64,000 nucleotides of DNA from positions 4,631,525-4,695,524 of the forward strand of contig NZ_LJYW01000001.1 in assembly GCF_001305515.1 (NCBI RefSeq), written 5' to 3'. Shown here piece after piece: positions 28,724-39,115 of the stretch (positions within the stretch are counted from its first letter, which is position 1; each line of letters starts with the position of its first letter). Below the pieces are notes generated by a model, which was not told the DNA's origin, ran no database searches, and saw nothing but the letters and a program-made list of their open reading frames with translations. A program made the translations under genes and the position numbers. This DNA comes from Prosthecodimorpha hirschii (lineage in GTDB: Bacteria > Pseudomonadota > Alphaproteobacteria > Rhizobiales > Ancalomicrobiaceae).

Positions 28724-29740
28724 TCAGTTCGCCACCAAGCTTGCAACTGGCTGACCGACAAGGCGAATCGGTTCCTCCGAGCCACCCGGTCGTTCCGTGG
28801 CGGCAGCCTCGCCGCCGGCTCCGTTCGGCAGCAGCAGCGCGAGGCCCTGATCCCAGTAGGGCGAGGGTCCGTAGAGCTGGGCCAGGAAGTCGATGAACAC
28901 GCGCACCTTGGCCGGCAGGAAGCGCCGGCTCGGATAGACCGCATGAACGCCGACATGGCGCGAGGCGCGGTAGTGCGGCATGACCAGCCGCAGCCGGCCG
29001 GCCGACAGGTCGGGACCCACGTCCCAGGTCGAGCGCAGCGCGATGCCGAGCCCGGCCAGCACCGATTCCCGCACCACCTCGCTGGAATTGGTCTGGATCG
29101 GCCCGACCGGCTTGACCATCACGATGCCCTCGGGACCCTCGAGCCGCCAATGGTCCTGCGGCGCGGCGGTCAGGCAGGCATGCTCGGCGAGATCGGCGAT
29201 GGTGCGCGGCGTGCCGTGGCGTTCCAGATAGGACGGTGCGGCACAAAGCACGCGGTGGATCGGCGCCAGGCGGCGCGCGACGAGGCTCGAATCCGACAGT
29301 TCGGCGATCCGGATGGCCAGGTCGAAGCCGCCGCCGACGATGTCGACGAAATCGTCCGACAGGTCGAGATGGATGGCGAGGTCCGGATTCTGGACCAGGA
29401 ACGGACCGAGATGCGGAGCGATGTGCAGCCGGCCGAAGGACGTCGGCGCCGACACCTTGAGGGTCCCGCGGGCCAGCGCCGAGCGACGCGACACGAAGGC
29501 TTCCGCCTCCTCGATCGAGGCCAGGATGGCGATGACGCGTTCATAGAAGCCGTGTCCGGCCTCGGTCAGCGAAATCTGGCGCGTGGTGCGCTGCAGCAGC
29601 CGCGTCCCGAGCCGGTCTTCCAGCCGGCGCAGGCGTTTCGAGACCACCGCGGGGGAAAGGCCCATCTCGCGGCCGGCGGCCGACATGCTGCCCGCCGTCA
29701 CGACCCGGGCGAAGATTTCCATGTCCATGAAGTTGCTCAT
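28724..29740 (-). CDS. LysR-family transcriptional regulator
   Basis: 338 residues. Helix-turn-helix in MDMEIFARVVTAGSMSAAGR and LSPAVVSKRLRRLEDRLGTR, then an effector domain from about residue 92 (LKVSAPTSFGRLHIAPHLGP, and VRESVLAGLGIALRSTWDVG), ending with an unusual Ala/Gly/Arg-rich tail. The opening SNFMDMEIFARVV resembles the class that regulates small aromatic or aldehyde metabolism. It is divergent from glcD with 245 bp between the start codons. The ATG at 29740 is chosen; the frame runs open to 29962 without homology. Whether it acts on glcDEF is unknown. Confidence 0.88.
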   Translation of the reverse strand: MSNFMDMEIFARVVTAGSMSAAGREMGLSPAVVSKRLRRLEDRLGTRLLQRTTRQISLTEAGHGFYERVIAILASIEEAEAFVSRRSALARGTLKVSAPTSFGRLHIAPHLGPFLVQNPDLAIHLDLSDDFVDIVGGGFDLAIRIAELSDSSLVARRLAPIHRVLCAAPSYLERHGTPRTIADLAEHACLTAAPQDHWRLEGPEGIVMVKPVGPIQTNSSEVVRESVLAGLGIALRSTWDVGPDLSAGRLRLVMPHYRASRHVGVHAVYPSRRFLPAKVRVFIDFLAQLYGPSPYWDQGLALLLPNGAGGEAAATERPGGSEEPIRLVGQPVASLVAN

Positions 29741-29955
29741 GGCGACCCCAATTCCATCGAATTCCGGCTTCGATCCCGCCTCGGGACCGGTTTGCCGTCT
29801 CGGCTTTCCGGTCGATATACGGGGGCGGCTCGGATTCGGACCAATCAAGCCTGAAAATGTCCCACGCCGACGACGACACGCGCGAAATCCGTCGCGCGGC
29901 GCCCTGCCGGCGCTTGTCCGAGCGTGCGATTGTCCCGTAGATAGGCATCTGGATG

Positions 29956-29974
29956 TGGTCAATTAAACAGACCA
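29956..29974. promoter_or_regulatory. Putative GntR operator upstream of glcDEF
   Basis: TGGTCAATTAAACAGACCA, a 5-bp inverted repeat (TGGTC / GACCA) with a 9-nt spacer, 12 bp before the glcD start codon. It matches the site at 26437-26455 at the first nine bases and at spacing. A repressor bound here would block transcription or initiation directly. Confidence 0.55.
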
Positions 29975-29985
29975 TCGGAGGGGCC

Positions 29986-31482
29986 ATGACCGCGCTGAGA
30001 ATGCCCGAGCCGGATGCCGGCGTCTTCGCCCGGCGGGCCGAGATCGTTCGCAGGCTCGGCGAGATCGTGCCGGGCGAGGGCGTGATCGCCGACGCGCGCG
30101 GCCTGGCGCCCTACGAGTCCGACGGCGTCACCGTCTATGCCCAGGCGCCGCTGGTCGTCGTGCTGCCGGAGACCGTCGAGCAGGTCTCGAGGGTGCTCGC
30201 CTATTGCCACCAGGAGGGCATCAAGGTGGTGCCGCGCGGCGCCGGGACCTCGCTGTCCGGCGGCGCGCTGCCGCTCGCCGACGGCGTGCTGATGTCGATG
30301 ATGAAGTTCAACCGGGTGCTGGACATCGACTTCCCGAACCGCTGCGCGGTCGTCCAGCCCGGCGTCACCAATCTCGGCATCACCCGCGCGGTCGAGCATG
30401 AAGGCTTCTATTACGCCCCCGATCCGTCCTCGCAGATCGCCTGCTCGATCGGCGGCAATGTCGCGGAGAATTCCGGCGGGGTGCATTGCCTGAAATACGG
30501 GCTGACCACCAACAACGTCCTCGGCGTCGAGATGGTGCTGATGGACGGCACGGTGCTGCGCATCGGCGGCAAGCATCTCGACAGCCCCGGCTACGACCTG
30601 ATGGGCCTGATCGTCGGTTCCGAAGGCCTGCTCGGCGTCGTCACCGAAGTCACCGTGCGCATCCTGCGGGCTCCGGAGACCGCGCGCGCCGTGCTGGTCG
30701 GGTTCAATTCCAGCGAGGCGGGCGGCCAGACCGTCGCTGACATCATCGCGGCCGGCATCATTCCGGGCGGCATGGAGATGATGGACCGTCCGGCGATCCA
30801 CGCGGCCGAGGACTTCGTCCATGCCGGCTATCCGCGCGATGCCGAGGCGCTGCTGATCGTCGAACTGGACGGGCCGGCCGCGGAGGTCTCGCACCTGATC
30901 GAGCGCGTCGCCGAGATCGCGCGCGGCAACGGCTGCGTCGACCTGCGCGTCTCCAATTCCGATGCCGAGCGGCTGGTCTTCTGGGCCGGGCGCAAGGCCG
31001 CCTTCCCGGCGGTCGGCCGCATCTCGCCCGACTATCTGTGCATGGACGGCACCATTCCGCGCAAGGAACTGCCGCATGTGCTCGCCCGCATGCGCGCGAT
31101 GGGCGAACACTACGGCTTGCGCTGCGCCAACGTCTTCCATGCCGGCGACGGCAACCTGCATCCGCTGATCCTGTTCGATGCCAACGTTCCCGGCGAACTC
31201 GACAAGGCCGAGGCCTTCGGCGCCGACATCCTGCGGCTCTGCGTCGAGGTCGGCGGCTGCCTGACCGGCGAGCACGGCGTCGGGGTGGAAAAGCGCGACC
31301 TGATGCCGGCGATGTTCGACGAGATCGATCTCGCCCATCAGATCCGGGTGAAATGCGCCTTCGACCCGAAACAGCTGCTCAATCCGGGCAAGGTCTTCCC
31401 GCAACTGCACCGCTGCGCCGAACTTGGCCGGCTGCATGTCCAGCGCGGCGCCCTGCCGCATCCCGACATTCCCCGCTTCTGA
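29986..31482 (+). CDS. glcD: Glycolate oxidase FAD-binding subunit GlcD
   Basis: 498 residues of the GlcD/FAD-linked oxidase family. FAD-binding PCMH motif VVPRGAGTSLSGGALPLADG (about residues 83-102) and PDPSSQIACSIGGNVAENSG, then C-terminal FHAGDGNLHPLILFDANVPG and CLTGEHGVGVEKRDLM. Length fits GlcD (about 499). It oxidises glycolate (D-lactate also) to glyoxylate with GlcE and GlcF at the inner membrane. ATG at 29986 follows CGGAGGGG; an operator-like repeat lies 12 bp upstream. First gene of glcDEF, 13 bp from glcE. Confidence 0.95.
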   Translation: MTALRMPEPDAGVFARRAEIVRRLGEIVPGEGVIADARGLAPYESDGVTVYAQAPLVVVLPETVEQVSRVLAYCHQEGIKVVPRGAGTSLSGGALPLADGVLMSMMKFNRVLDIDFPNRCAVVQPGVTNLGITRAVEHEGFYYAPDPSSQIACSIGGNVAENSGGVHCLKYGLTTNNVLGVEMVLMDGTVLRIGGKHLDSPGYDLMGLIVGSEGLLGVVTEVTVRILRAPETARAVLVGFNSSEAGGQTVADIIAAGIIPGGMEMMDRPAIHAAEDFVHAGYPRDAEALLIVELDGPAAEVSHLIERVAEIARGNGCVDLRVSNSDAERLVFWAGRKAAFPAVGRISPDYLCMDGTIPRKELPHVLARMRAMGEHYGLRCANVFHAGDGNLHPLILFDANVPGELDKAEAFGADILRLCVEVGGCLTGEHGVGVEKRDLMPAMFDEIDLAHQIRVKCAFDPKQLLNPGKVFPQLHRCAELGRLHVQRGALPHPDIPRF

Positions 31483-31495
31483 AGGCATGCCGCCG

Positions 31496-32755
31496 ATGGC
31501 CGAGACCTATGCCCCGCGCGACGCCGACGAGACCCGGGCCTTCCTGGCCTGGGCGATGGCCGAGGAGAAGCCCGTCGAGGTGATCGGCCAGGGCTCCAAG
31601 CGTGCGATCGGACGACCGGTGCAGGCCGAACTGACGCTCGACCTGTCGGGACTTTCCGGCATCACGCTTTACGAGCCGGAGGAACTGGTGCTGTCGGCGC
31701 GCGCCGGCACGCCGGTCGCCGAGATCGAGGCGGCGGTTGCCGCCCGCGGCCAGGAACTGGCCTTCGAGCCGATGGACTACGGACCGGTTCTCGGAACCGC
31801 GCCGGGCCTGGGCACGATCGGTGGGCTGTTGGCGACCAATCTGGCCGGCCCGCGCCGCATCTCGAAGGGGGCGGCGCGCGACCATGTGCTCGGCATCAAG
31901 GCCGTGTCCGGCCGCGGCGAGGCCTTCAAGTCCGGGGGGCGGGTGGTCAAGAACGTCACCGGCTACGATCTCGCGCGCGGGCTTAGCGGGTCCTGGGGCA
32001 CGCTCGCGGTCCTGACCGAGGTGACCTTCAAGGTGCTGCCGCGCGCCGAGGCCTGCGAGACGATCCTGCTGCCCGGCCTGGACGACCGGCGGGCGATCGC
32101 TGCCCTGGCGGCCGCCATGGGCTCCTCAACGGAAGTCTCCGGCGCCGCCCATCTGCCGGCCGACGCCGCGGTCGCGATCGGCGGTGCGGCCGGGGGGGCG
32201 GTCGGGCGCAACGGGCAATCGGCGACCATCGTCCGCCTCGAAGGCGTGCCGGTGTCGATCGCGCACCGGGCCGACAGTCTGTCGCGCCTGCTGGCGCCCT
32301 TCGGCCGGGTCGAGCGCCTGGGCGGTGCGGAGTCCGAACCGCTGTGGCGGGCGGTGCGCGATGTTGCGGCCTTCACGCCCGACAGGGCGCCGGGGACGGT
32401 GCTCTGGCGCGTCTCCGTCGCTCCCGGCGAAGGTCCGTCGGTCGTGGCGGCCATGGCCAAGGCGGTGCCGGGGAGCCGGGCCTATTACGATTGGCAGGGC
32501 GGGCTGGTCTGGCTCTGCCTGCCTGCGGCGCCCACGGGCACCGGTGCGGCGGTGCCGGAAGCCGGTGTGGGGCCGGTGCGCCGTGCCGTCGCGGCCGCCG
32601 GTGGCGGTCATGCGACCCTGATCCGGGCGGATGCCGCGACCCGCGCCGCCGTGCCGGTGTTCGAGCCGCAGCCCGCGCCGCTGGCCGCGCTCGCCGAACG
32701 CCTGAAGGCGCAGTTCGACCCGAAGGGCATTCTCAATCCCGGCCGGATGGCGTGA
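31496..32755 (+). CDS. glcE: Glycolate oxidase FAD-binding subunit GlcE
   Basis: 419 residues. N-terminal FAD-binding half: EVIGQGSKRAIGRPVQAELT, MDYGPVLGTAPGLGTIGGLL, SGGRVVKNVTGYDLARGLSG; C-terminal FAD-oxidase cap ends FDPKGILNPGRMA, the usual GlcE tail. Shorter than GlcD, as expected. GAAGG at 31481-31485 lies 10 nt from the ATG at 31496 and only 1 nt from the alternative ATG at 31487, so 31496 is chosen. Acts in the glycolate oxidase complex; 10 bp separate its stop from glcF. Confidence 0.93.
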   Translation: MAETYAPRDADETRAFLAWAMAEEKPVEVIGQGSKRAIGRPVQAELTLDLSGLSGITLYEPEELVLSARAGTPVAEIEAAVAARGQELAFEPMDYGPVLGTAPGLGTIGGLLATNLAGPRRISKGAARDHVLGIKAVSGRGEAFKSGGRVVKNVTGYDLARGLSGSWGTLAVLTEVTFKVLPRAEACETILLPGLDDRRAIAALAAAMGSSTEVSGAAHLPADAAVAIGGAAGGAVGRNGQSATIVRLEGVPVSIAHRADSLSRLLAPFGRVERLGGAESEPLWRAVRDVAAFTPDRAPGTVLWRVSVAPGEGPSVVAAMAKAVPGSRAYYDWQGGLVWLCLPAAPTGTGAAVPEAGVGPVRRAVAAAGGGHATLIRADAATRAAVPVFEPQPAPLAALAERLKAQFDPKGILNPGRMA

Positions 32756-32765
32756 GGCGGAGCCG

Positions 32766-34109
32766 ATGAAAACCAACTTCACCCCCGCCCAGCTTGCCGA
32801 TCCGGGCGTCGCGGAAGCCGAGTCGATCCTGCGCAAATGCGTGCATTGCGGCTTCTGCACCGCGACCTGTCCGACCTTCGCGCTGCTCGGCGACGAACTC
32901 GACAGCCCGCGCGGCCGCATCTACCTGATCAAGGAGATGCTGGAGAACGACCGGCCGGCCGATGCCGAGACGGTGAAGCATGTCGACCGCTGCCTGTCGT
33001 GCCTGTCCTGCATGACGACCTGTCCGTCGGGCGTGAACTACATGCACCTGGTCGATCACGCCCGCGCCCATATCGAGAAGACCTGGAAGCGGCCGCTGGC
33101 CGAACGGATGCTGCGCGGCGTGCTCGCGACCGTGCTGCCGACACGGACCGGATTCCGGGCCGCCCTGCTCGCCGCCTTCTATGCCAAGCCCTTTGCCGGT
33201 CTCTTGAAATTCATCCCCGGCATCGGCCCGAAGCTCGCCGCCATGCTGGCCCTGGCGCCCTCGCGCATGGCCGGCCGTTCGGCGGCGGAGGCGCCCGGCG
33301 TGCATGGCGCGTCGGGTGTGCGGCGGGCCCGGGTCGCGCTCCTGACCGGCTGCGCCCAGCCGGTGCTGAAGCCCGGCATCAACGAGGCGACCATCCGCCT
33401 TTTGACCCGGCTCGGCGTCGAGGTGGTGGTGCCGAAGGGCGAGGGCTGCTGCGGCGCGCTGGTCCATCACATGGGGCAGGACGAGCGCTCCCATGCCCAA
33501 GCCGCGCGCAATATCGAAGCCTGGTGGCGGGAGACGCGGGAGGGCGGCGGCGCCGGCCTCGATGCGATCGTGATCACGGCCTCGGGCTGCGGCACGACCG
33601 TCAAGGATTACGGCTTCATGTTCCGCAACGATCCGGTCTGGAAGGACAAGGCGGCGGCGGTCTCGGCGCTGGCCAAGGATGTCAGCGAGCTTCTGGTCGG
33701 GCTCGATCTGCCGGCCCGCGCGCCGAACGGGATCGTGGTCGCCTACCATTCGGCCTGTTCGATGCAGCACGGCCAGAAGATCCGCACCGAGCCGAAAACC
33801 CTGCTGCAGACGGCCGGCTTCACGGTCCGCGACGTGCCGGAGGGCCATCTCTGCTGCGGTTCGGCCGGCACCTACAACATTCTGCAGCCCGAGATCGCGA
33901 CCCGCCTGCGCGACCGCAAGGTCGCCAATATCGAGAAGACCGCGCCGGACCTGATCGCCACCGGCAATATCGGCTGCATGACCCAGATCGCCGGCGGCAC
34001 CGCAATCCCGATCGTCCACACCGTCGAACTGCTCGACTGGGTCCATGGCGGCCCACTGCCCGAGGCGCTGGACGGGCGCCTGCCGGTATCGGCCGCGGCG
34101 GCGGAATAG
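32766..34109 (+). CDS. glcF: Glycolate oxidase iron-sulfur subunit GlcF
   Basis: 447 residues. N-terminal two 4Fe-4S motifs, KCVHCGFCTATCPTFAL (about residues 23-39) and CLSCLSCMTTCPSGVNYM, then two CCG (cysteine-rich) domains with GCCGALVHHMGQDERSHA and LCCGSAGTYNILQPEIA, ending in DLIATGNIGCMTQIAGG. Matches GlcF (about 440). It carries electrons from GlcD/GlcE to the quinone pool. The last gene of glcDEF; a 17-bp perfect palindrome at 34130-34146 lies 20 bp downstream. Confidence 0.95.
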   Translation: MKTNFTPAQLADPGVAEAESILRKCVHCGFCTATCPTFALLGDELDSPRGRIYLIKEMLENDRPADAETVKHVDRCLSCLSCMTTCPSGVNYMHLVDHARAHIEKTWKRPLAERMLRGVLATVLPTRTGFRAALLAAFYAKPFAGLLKFIPGIGPKLAAMLALAPSRMAGRSAAEAPGVHGASGVRRARVALLTGCAQPVLKPGINEATIRLLTRLGVEVVVPKGEGCCGALVHHMGQDERSHAQAARNIEAWWRETREGGGAGLDAIVITASGCGTTVKDYGFMFRNDPVWKDKAAAVSALAKDVSELLVGLDLPARAPNGIVVAYHSACSMQHGQKIRTEPKTLLQTAGFTVRDVPEGHLCCGSAGTYNILQPEIATRLRDRKVANIEKTAPDLIATGNIGCMTQIAGGTAIPIVHTVELLDWVHGGPLPEALDGRLPVSAAAAE

Positions 34110-34441
34110 TCGCCGGGGCTCGAGCGGAGGGCGGCTCGGAGCCGCCTGGCGGCTCGATAACGCTTGGAAGGCCGGAAGCGCCGGGCGATCCGTAGGTGTT
34201 TGGTGTCTCGGAGCCACTCCGGCAGGTCGTCGCAGAGGGCAGGCCTGATGGTCCCCGCAGGGCGATGCGCGCGCCGTGGGGGGAGGGATCCAGGCTGCCG
34301 GCCGGGCTCCCCGGGGCGGGGTGCCAAAGGCTTTGGGAGCATCAAATTCCTTTAGAATCCCGGCTCTTTGCGGGCCGATGCTAGCGTCTCTCATCGCATC
34401 CGAGCCGACGATATCGTCGCACTGCCGATGGAGAGCGCGTC
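34110..34441. other. Gene-free region after glcF
   Basis: 332 bp without a supported gene. 34130-34146 (GGCGGCTCGGAGCCGCC) is a perfect inverted repeat with no T-run, possibly a weak rho-independent or rho-dependent stop for glcDEF. The rest is unremarkable, GC-rich, with AT-richer stretches near 34345-34385 that could contain the promoter of the next small gene. Confidence 0.45.
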
Positions 34442-34810
34442 ATGACCGACGACCAGCAGGTCCAGCAGCTGATTTCCGATCTCGTGATCCGGTCTGCCGT
34501 ACAGTTCGCGCAAGGCAAGGCGCGCGCCGACATCCTCGCCGCTCTGCAGTCCGACGGCTGTCCGCCGGATCTGGCGGCAGCGATCGCGAACCGGGGTCTG
34601 CAGATCAAGCGGCGCGAGTTCCGCATGCGCGGCCTCAAGGCGCTCGGCTTCGGTTGCGCGATGCTGGCGCTCGGTGCGGTCATCACCTTCGGCACCTACA
34701 GCGTCGCGGCTTCCGGCGGGGGCGGCGGCACCTATGTGGTGGCGACCGGCCTGTTCGGCATGGGTCTGGTCAGCATCGTGATGGGCGCCTGGCGCAGCGC
34801 GGTCGGCTGA
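34442..34810 (+). CDS. Small membrane protein, family not recognised
   Basis: 122 residues. The first 60 are helical and amphipathic (QVQQLISDLVIRSAVQFAQG and ADILAALQSDGCPPDLAAAI), then two hydrophobic segments: LGFGCAMLALGAVITFGTYS and YVVATGLFGMGLVSIVMGAW, separated by a Gly-rich loop (ASGGGGGTY). This is the pattern of a two-helix inner membrane protein with a cytosolic head. No family recognised. It stands alone 332 bp downstream of glcF; codon usage and the hydrophobic pattern support it as real. Confidence 0.6.
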   Translation: MTDDQQVQQLISDLVIRSAVQFAQGKARADILAALQSDGCPPDLAAAIANRGLQIKRREFRMRGLKALGFGCAMLALGAVITFGTYSVAASGGGGGTYVVATGLFGMGLVSIVMGAWRSAVG

Positions 34811-34873
34811 CCGCCCGCGCGAACGGCGAACGGGCCGCGCGATGCCGCGGCCCCGATCGTGCTCCCGGTCGGG

Positions 34874-35287
34874 CTATTGCAGGTTCGACCTGGCCGCAGC
34901 CGCCGGCTTCGGGCAGCGCAGCAGGGCATGGCGCGTCTCGCCCTGGCGGATCTCGATCCGGTCCCGGCCCTTGACGATCAGGCGGCCGGCGATCGCATCG
35001 GCCTCGCCCTCCGCCTCGCAGGTCTCGTCCATCCGATAGTCGCCGGCCTTCGTCTGGCGCAGGGCGTCGATCCGGCACGAGGCGGCGAAGAACTCGATCC
35101 GGTCGCGCGTGATCTCGACGCGGTCGTCATTGTCCGGCTTGGCGCAGGACGCCGCCTCGGTGGCCCAGAGCCCGGTCAGGGCCTCGGGCAGGCGGCCTTG
35201 GCCTGCCGAGGCCGGCAGGGCCTCCGCCGTGGCCAGAATGGCCGAAACCACGAAGAATATTTCAGGCGTGTTTCGAAGATGTTTCAT
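34874..35287 (-). CDS. Secreted hypothetical protein with paired Cys
   Basis: 137 residues. Signal peptide MKHLRNTPEIFFVVSAILAT then mature part from about residue 28 (AGQGRLPEALTGLWATEAAS). Cysteines in ASCAKPDN, ASCRIDALRQ, DETCEAEGEA and LLRCPK could form two disulfides in the periplasm. The design (short secreted protein, LTGLWA... near the start, disulfides) resembles Rhizobiales periplasmic proteins of unknown function. No family is recognised. It is divergent from malate synthase, with 406 bp between. Confidence 0.65.
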   Translation of the reverse strand: MKHLRNTPEIFFVVSAILATAEALPASAGQGRLPEALTGLWATEAASCAKPDNDDRVEITRDRIEFFAASCRIDALRQTKAGDYRMDETCEAEGEADAIAGRLIVKGRDRIEIRQGETRHALLRCPKPAAAARSNLQ

Positions 35288-35693
35288 GAGTATTTCTTGG
35301 TCATCCGGAGCATAAATTCATTGATGGATACTTAATGTTCCGAAGGATGACGGTCAATGGTCTGGTCGTCGAAATATTCGTGACCGCGCAATGCGGGCTG
35401 CACCGGTGGATGACGACGCCGCGCCGGTGGCGGTTCGACGCACCGTGCCGCCGGTGAAGGGTCGACGGCTTCCCGAAGCCGGCGTCGGCCGCGGCGTCTC
35501 GGGGCCCGCCTCGACATTTTGGACCGATTGAAACGGCTTCCGGAACCGGATTATTTCCCTGGTGGAAAAAGTGATGGATCGAGCGATGTCGTTTACGGCG
35601 GGGCTCGATGAATTATTGTCATGCCCAGACAGGCGCGCGGCGATCGGCCGCGCCAAGACCTGCTTTGCTTGCCGCTGACGAGGAGACCTTGCC
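35288..35693. other. Intergenic region before malate synthase
   Basis: 406 bp between divergent genes. The start near 35288-35400 is AT-richer and probably holds the promoter of the secreted protein; AT-rich patches near 35510-35625 probably hold the malate synthase promoter. GGTCAATGGTCTGGTC at 35353-35368 resembles half of the lut/glc operator (TGGTCAATT) but lacks the second arm, so I do not call it a site. No RNA gene seen. Confidence 0.4.
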
Positions 35694-37304
<1,611 letters not shown>

Positions 37305-37381
37305 GGCGATCGCCGATCCCGACCCCTGAAGCCGGTCCTGTGGATATCCATCCCCTGACCGAACCTGCTTTGCCCGGACCC

Positions 37382-37434
37382 AGTGGTTCGATCGAGACGG
37401 ATGGTCCCCATCCGTCTCGTGAATCCGAACCACT
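37382..37434. terminator. Long two-step hairpin after aceB
   Basis: Inner perfect 12-bp stem CGAGACGGATGG / CCATCCGTCTCG (37393-37404 with 37408-37419, 3-nt loop), extended outward by AGTGGTTCG / CGAACCACT (37382-37390 with 37426-37434). Followed by CACTCTTTGACC, only a weak T-run. It lies 78 bp beyond the aceB stop codon and is a likely transcription stop or RNA-stabilising end. Confidence 0.55.
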
Positions 37435-37603
37435 CACTCTTTGACCACTACGGCCGAACCGCCCGGCCCGGGCATTTTCTTGCCGCCGCCCGGTCCATCA
37501 CGCTTTGCTGATGCAAGAGCGTTGCAATCGGCCCGTGACGTGCCATCCTGTCGCAGAAAACCGTCCGGGCGAGGCGGAGGCAAGATTGCCAGGAGAGGAA
37601 ATC

Positions 37604-38414
37604 ATGAGCGACATGACCGCCGGCCATCTGGCCGGCCCCGATCTGTCGGCACCGAGCCGTCGCAACGATCCCGTCGTCCGCACCGTGACGGTCGACGACA
37701 TCTCGCTCGCGCTGGCGGCAGGTCTGCGGGACTTCCGCGCGGCGCCGATGTTCGGGCTGGTCTTCGCCGGCTTCTACGTGGTCGGCGGCATCCTGCTGAC
37801 CCTGGTCAGCATGGAACTCGATCTGGTCTTCCTGGCCTATCCGCTCGCCGCCGGCTTCGCCATCGTGGCGCCGCTGGTCGCCGTCGGGCTCTACGAGGTC
37901 AGCCGGCTCCTGGAGCCGGGGCGAGACGCCGACCTGGTCGGCGGTGCTGGCTGCGGTGCCGCATCACGGCGCGCGCGAACTCGGCTACATGGCGCTGGTC
38001 GCGGTGTTCGGCCTGATCGTCTGGGTCTACAGCGCCGGCTTCCTCTATGCGGTCTTCTTCGGCCTGCACGGCTTCGAATTCTCGCAGATCGTCTCGACCG
38101 TGGTGTCGACGCCGCGCGGGATCGCCTTCTTCCTGCTCGGCAACGTGGTCGGCGCGGTGATCGCGCTCGGCCTGTTCTCGGTCAGCGTCGTCTCCTACCC
38201 GATGCTGCTCGACCGGGAGGTCGATTTCGTCACCGCCATGATCACCTCGATCCGGGTCGTGCTGGCCAATCCGGGCCCGATGATAGGCTGGGGCATCTTC
38301 ATCGGCACATTGCTGGGTGTCGCGATCCTGCCGGGCTTCATCGGCCTCTTCGTGGTATTGCCGATGCTCGGACATGCCACCTGGCACGTCTACCGGAAGG
38401 CCGTCGCGCCCTGA
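37604..38414 (+). pseudogene. DUF2189 family membrane protein, single-base frameshift
   Basis: Encodes a DUF2189-type integral membrane protein in two frames. It starts MSDMTAGHLAGPD with GGAGAGGAA before the ATG; the family segment DISLALAAGLRDFRAAPMFG and YEVSRLLEPG follow. At GGGG (37918-37921) the frame breaks; removing one G gives the expected GETPTWSAVLAAVPHHGARE, and the downstream frame continues from MALVAVFGLIVWVYSAGF to GHATWHVYRKAVAP, ending at 38414. If the extra G is a sequencing error the gene is intact (about 269 residues, five to six membrane segments). As written it is broken. Confidence 0.8.
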
Positions 38415-38521
38415 CCGGCAGAGGCCGGCCCGCCCTCGCGGCGGGTCGGATCGAGCCCGACCTTCCGGTGCGCTCCCGAGCGATCGGCCTCTGGCCGATC
38501 GCGACCAGCCCCGGAAGACCA

Positions 38522-39055
38522 ATGCACGTAGCAGACTTCACGATCCGCCCGGCGGAGCCCCGCGACCTTCCCGGCATCCTGGCCATCTACGCCCTCGCGG
38601 TGGAGACCGGCCTCGCCTCCTTCGAACTGGCGGCCCCCGATCTCGACGAAATGACCCGACGCCACGCGGCCATCGTGGGCGCGGGTTTTCCGTATCTGGT
38701 CGCCGAGCGCGACGGCGCCGTGCTCGGCTACAGCTATGCCGGCCCCTACCGGCCGCGCCCGGCCTACCGCTTCACGGTCGAGAATTCGGTCTATGTCGCC
38801 GAAGCCGCACGCGGCCGGGGCGTCGGCCGGGCGCTGATCGCGGCGCTGATCGAGGCCTGCGCGGCGCGCGGCGTCCGCCAGATGGTGGCGGTGATCGGCG
38901 ACAGCGCCAACGACGCCTCGATCCGCCTGCATGCCTCCGCGGGCTTCGAGCATGCCGGCCTGATGCGGTCGGTCGGCTTCAAGTTCGGCCGCTGGGTCGA
39001 CAGCGTCCTGATGCAGCGGCCGATCGGCGCGGGCGACACGGCCCTGCCGGGATAG
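38522..39055 (+). CDS. GNAT acetyltransferase (phosphinothricin acetyltransferase-like)
   Basis: 177 residues of the Pat/Bar/YncA acyltransferase subgroup: FTIRPAEPRDLPGILAIYAL near the start, EPR-to-LGYSYAGPYRPRPAYRFTVE, and the acetyl-CoA loop VAEAARGRGVGRALIAALIE, then VAVIGDSANDASIRLHASAG FEHAG. Members acetylate amino groups of small molecules such as phosphinothricin or methionine sulfoximine/sulfone. Length matches. ATG at 38522 lies 107 bp beyond the DUF2189 gene; the longer frame upstream is the frameshifted DUF2189 gene. Confidence 0.85.
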   Translation: MHVADFTIRPAEPRDLPGILAIYALAVETGLASFELAAPDLDEMTRRHAAIVGAGFPYLVAERDGAVLGYSYAGPYRPRPAYRFTVENSVYVAEAARGRGVGRALIAALIEACAARGVRQMVAVIGDSANDASIRLHASAGFEHAGLMRSVGFKFGRWVDSVLMQRPIGAGDTALPG

Positions 39056-39115
39056 GACCCCCGCCGGCTCCGAATGGCCGGCCCCGGCGGGAACGATCGG
39101 GCGACCGTGCCGCCG

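Noticed and set aside
35353..35368. Third lut/glc operator before malate synthase
   Set aside because: Only the left half GGTCAAT is present; the G(A/T)CCA arm at the right spacing is missing.
37505..39055. 516-residue fusion of DUF2189 and GNAT
   Set aside because: The frame arises from the single-G frameshift; the middle is out-of-frame DUF2189 sequence and the GNAT has its own ATG.
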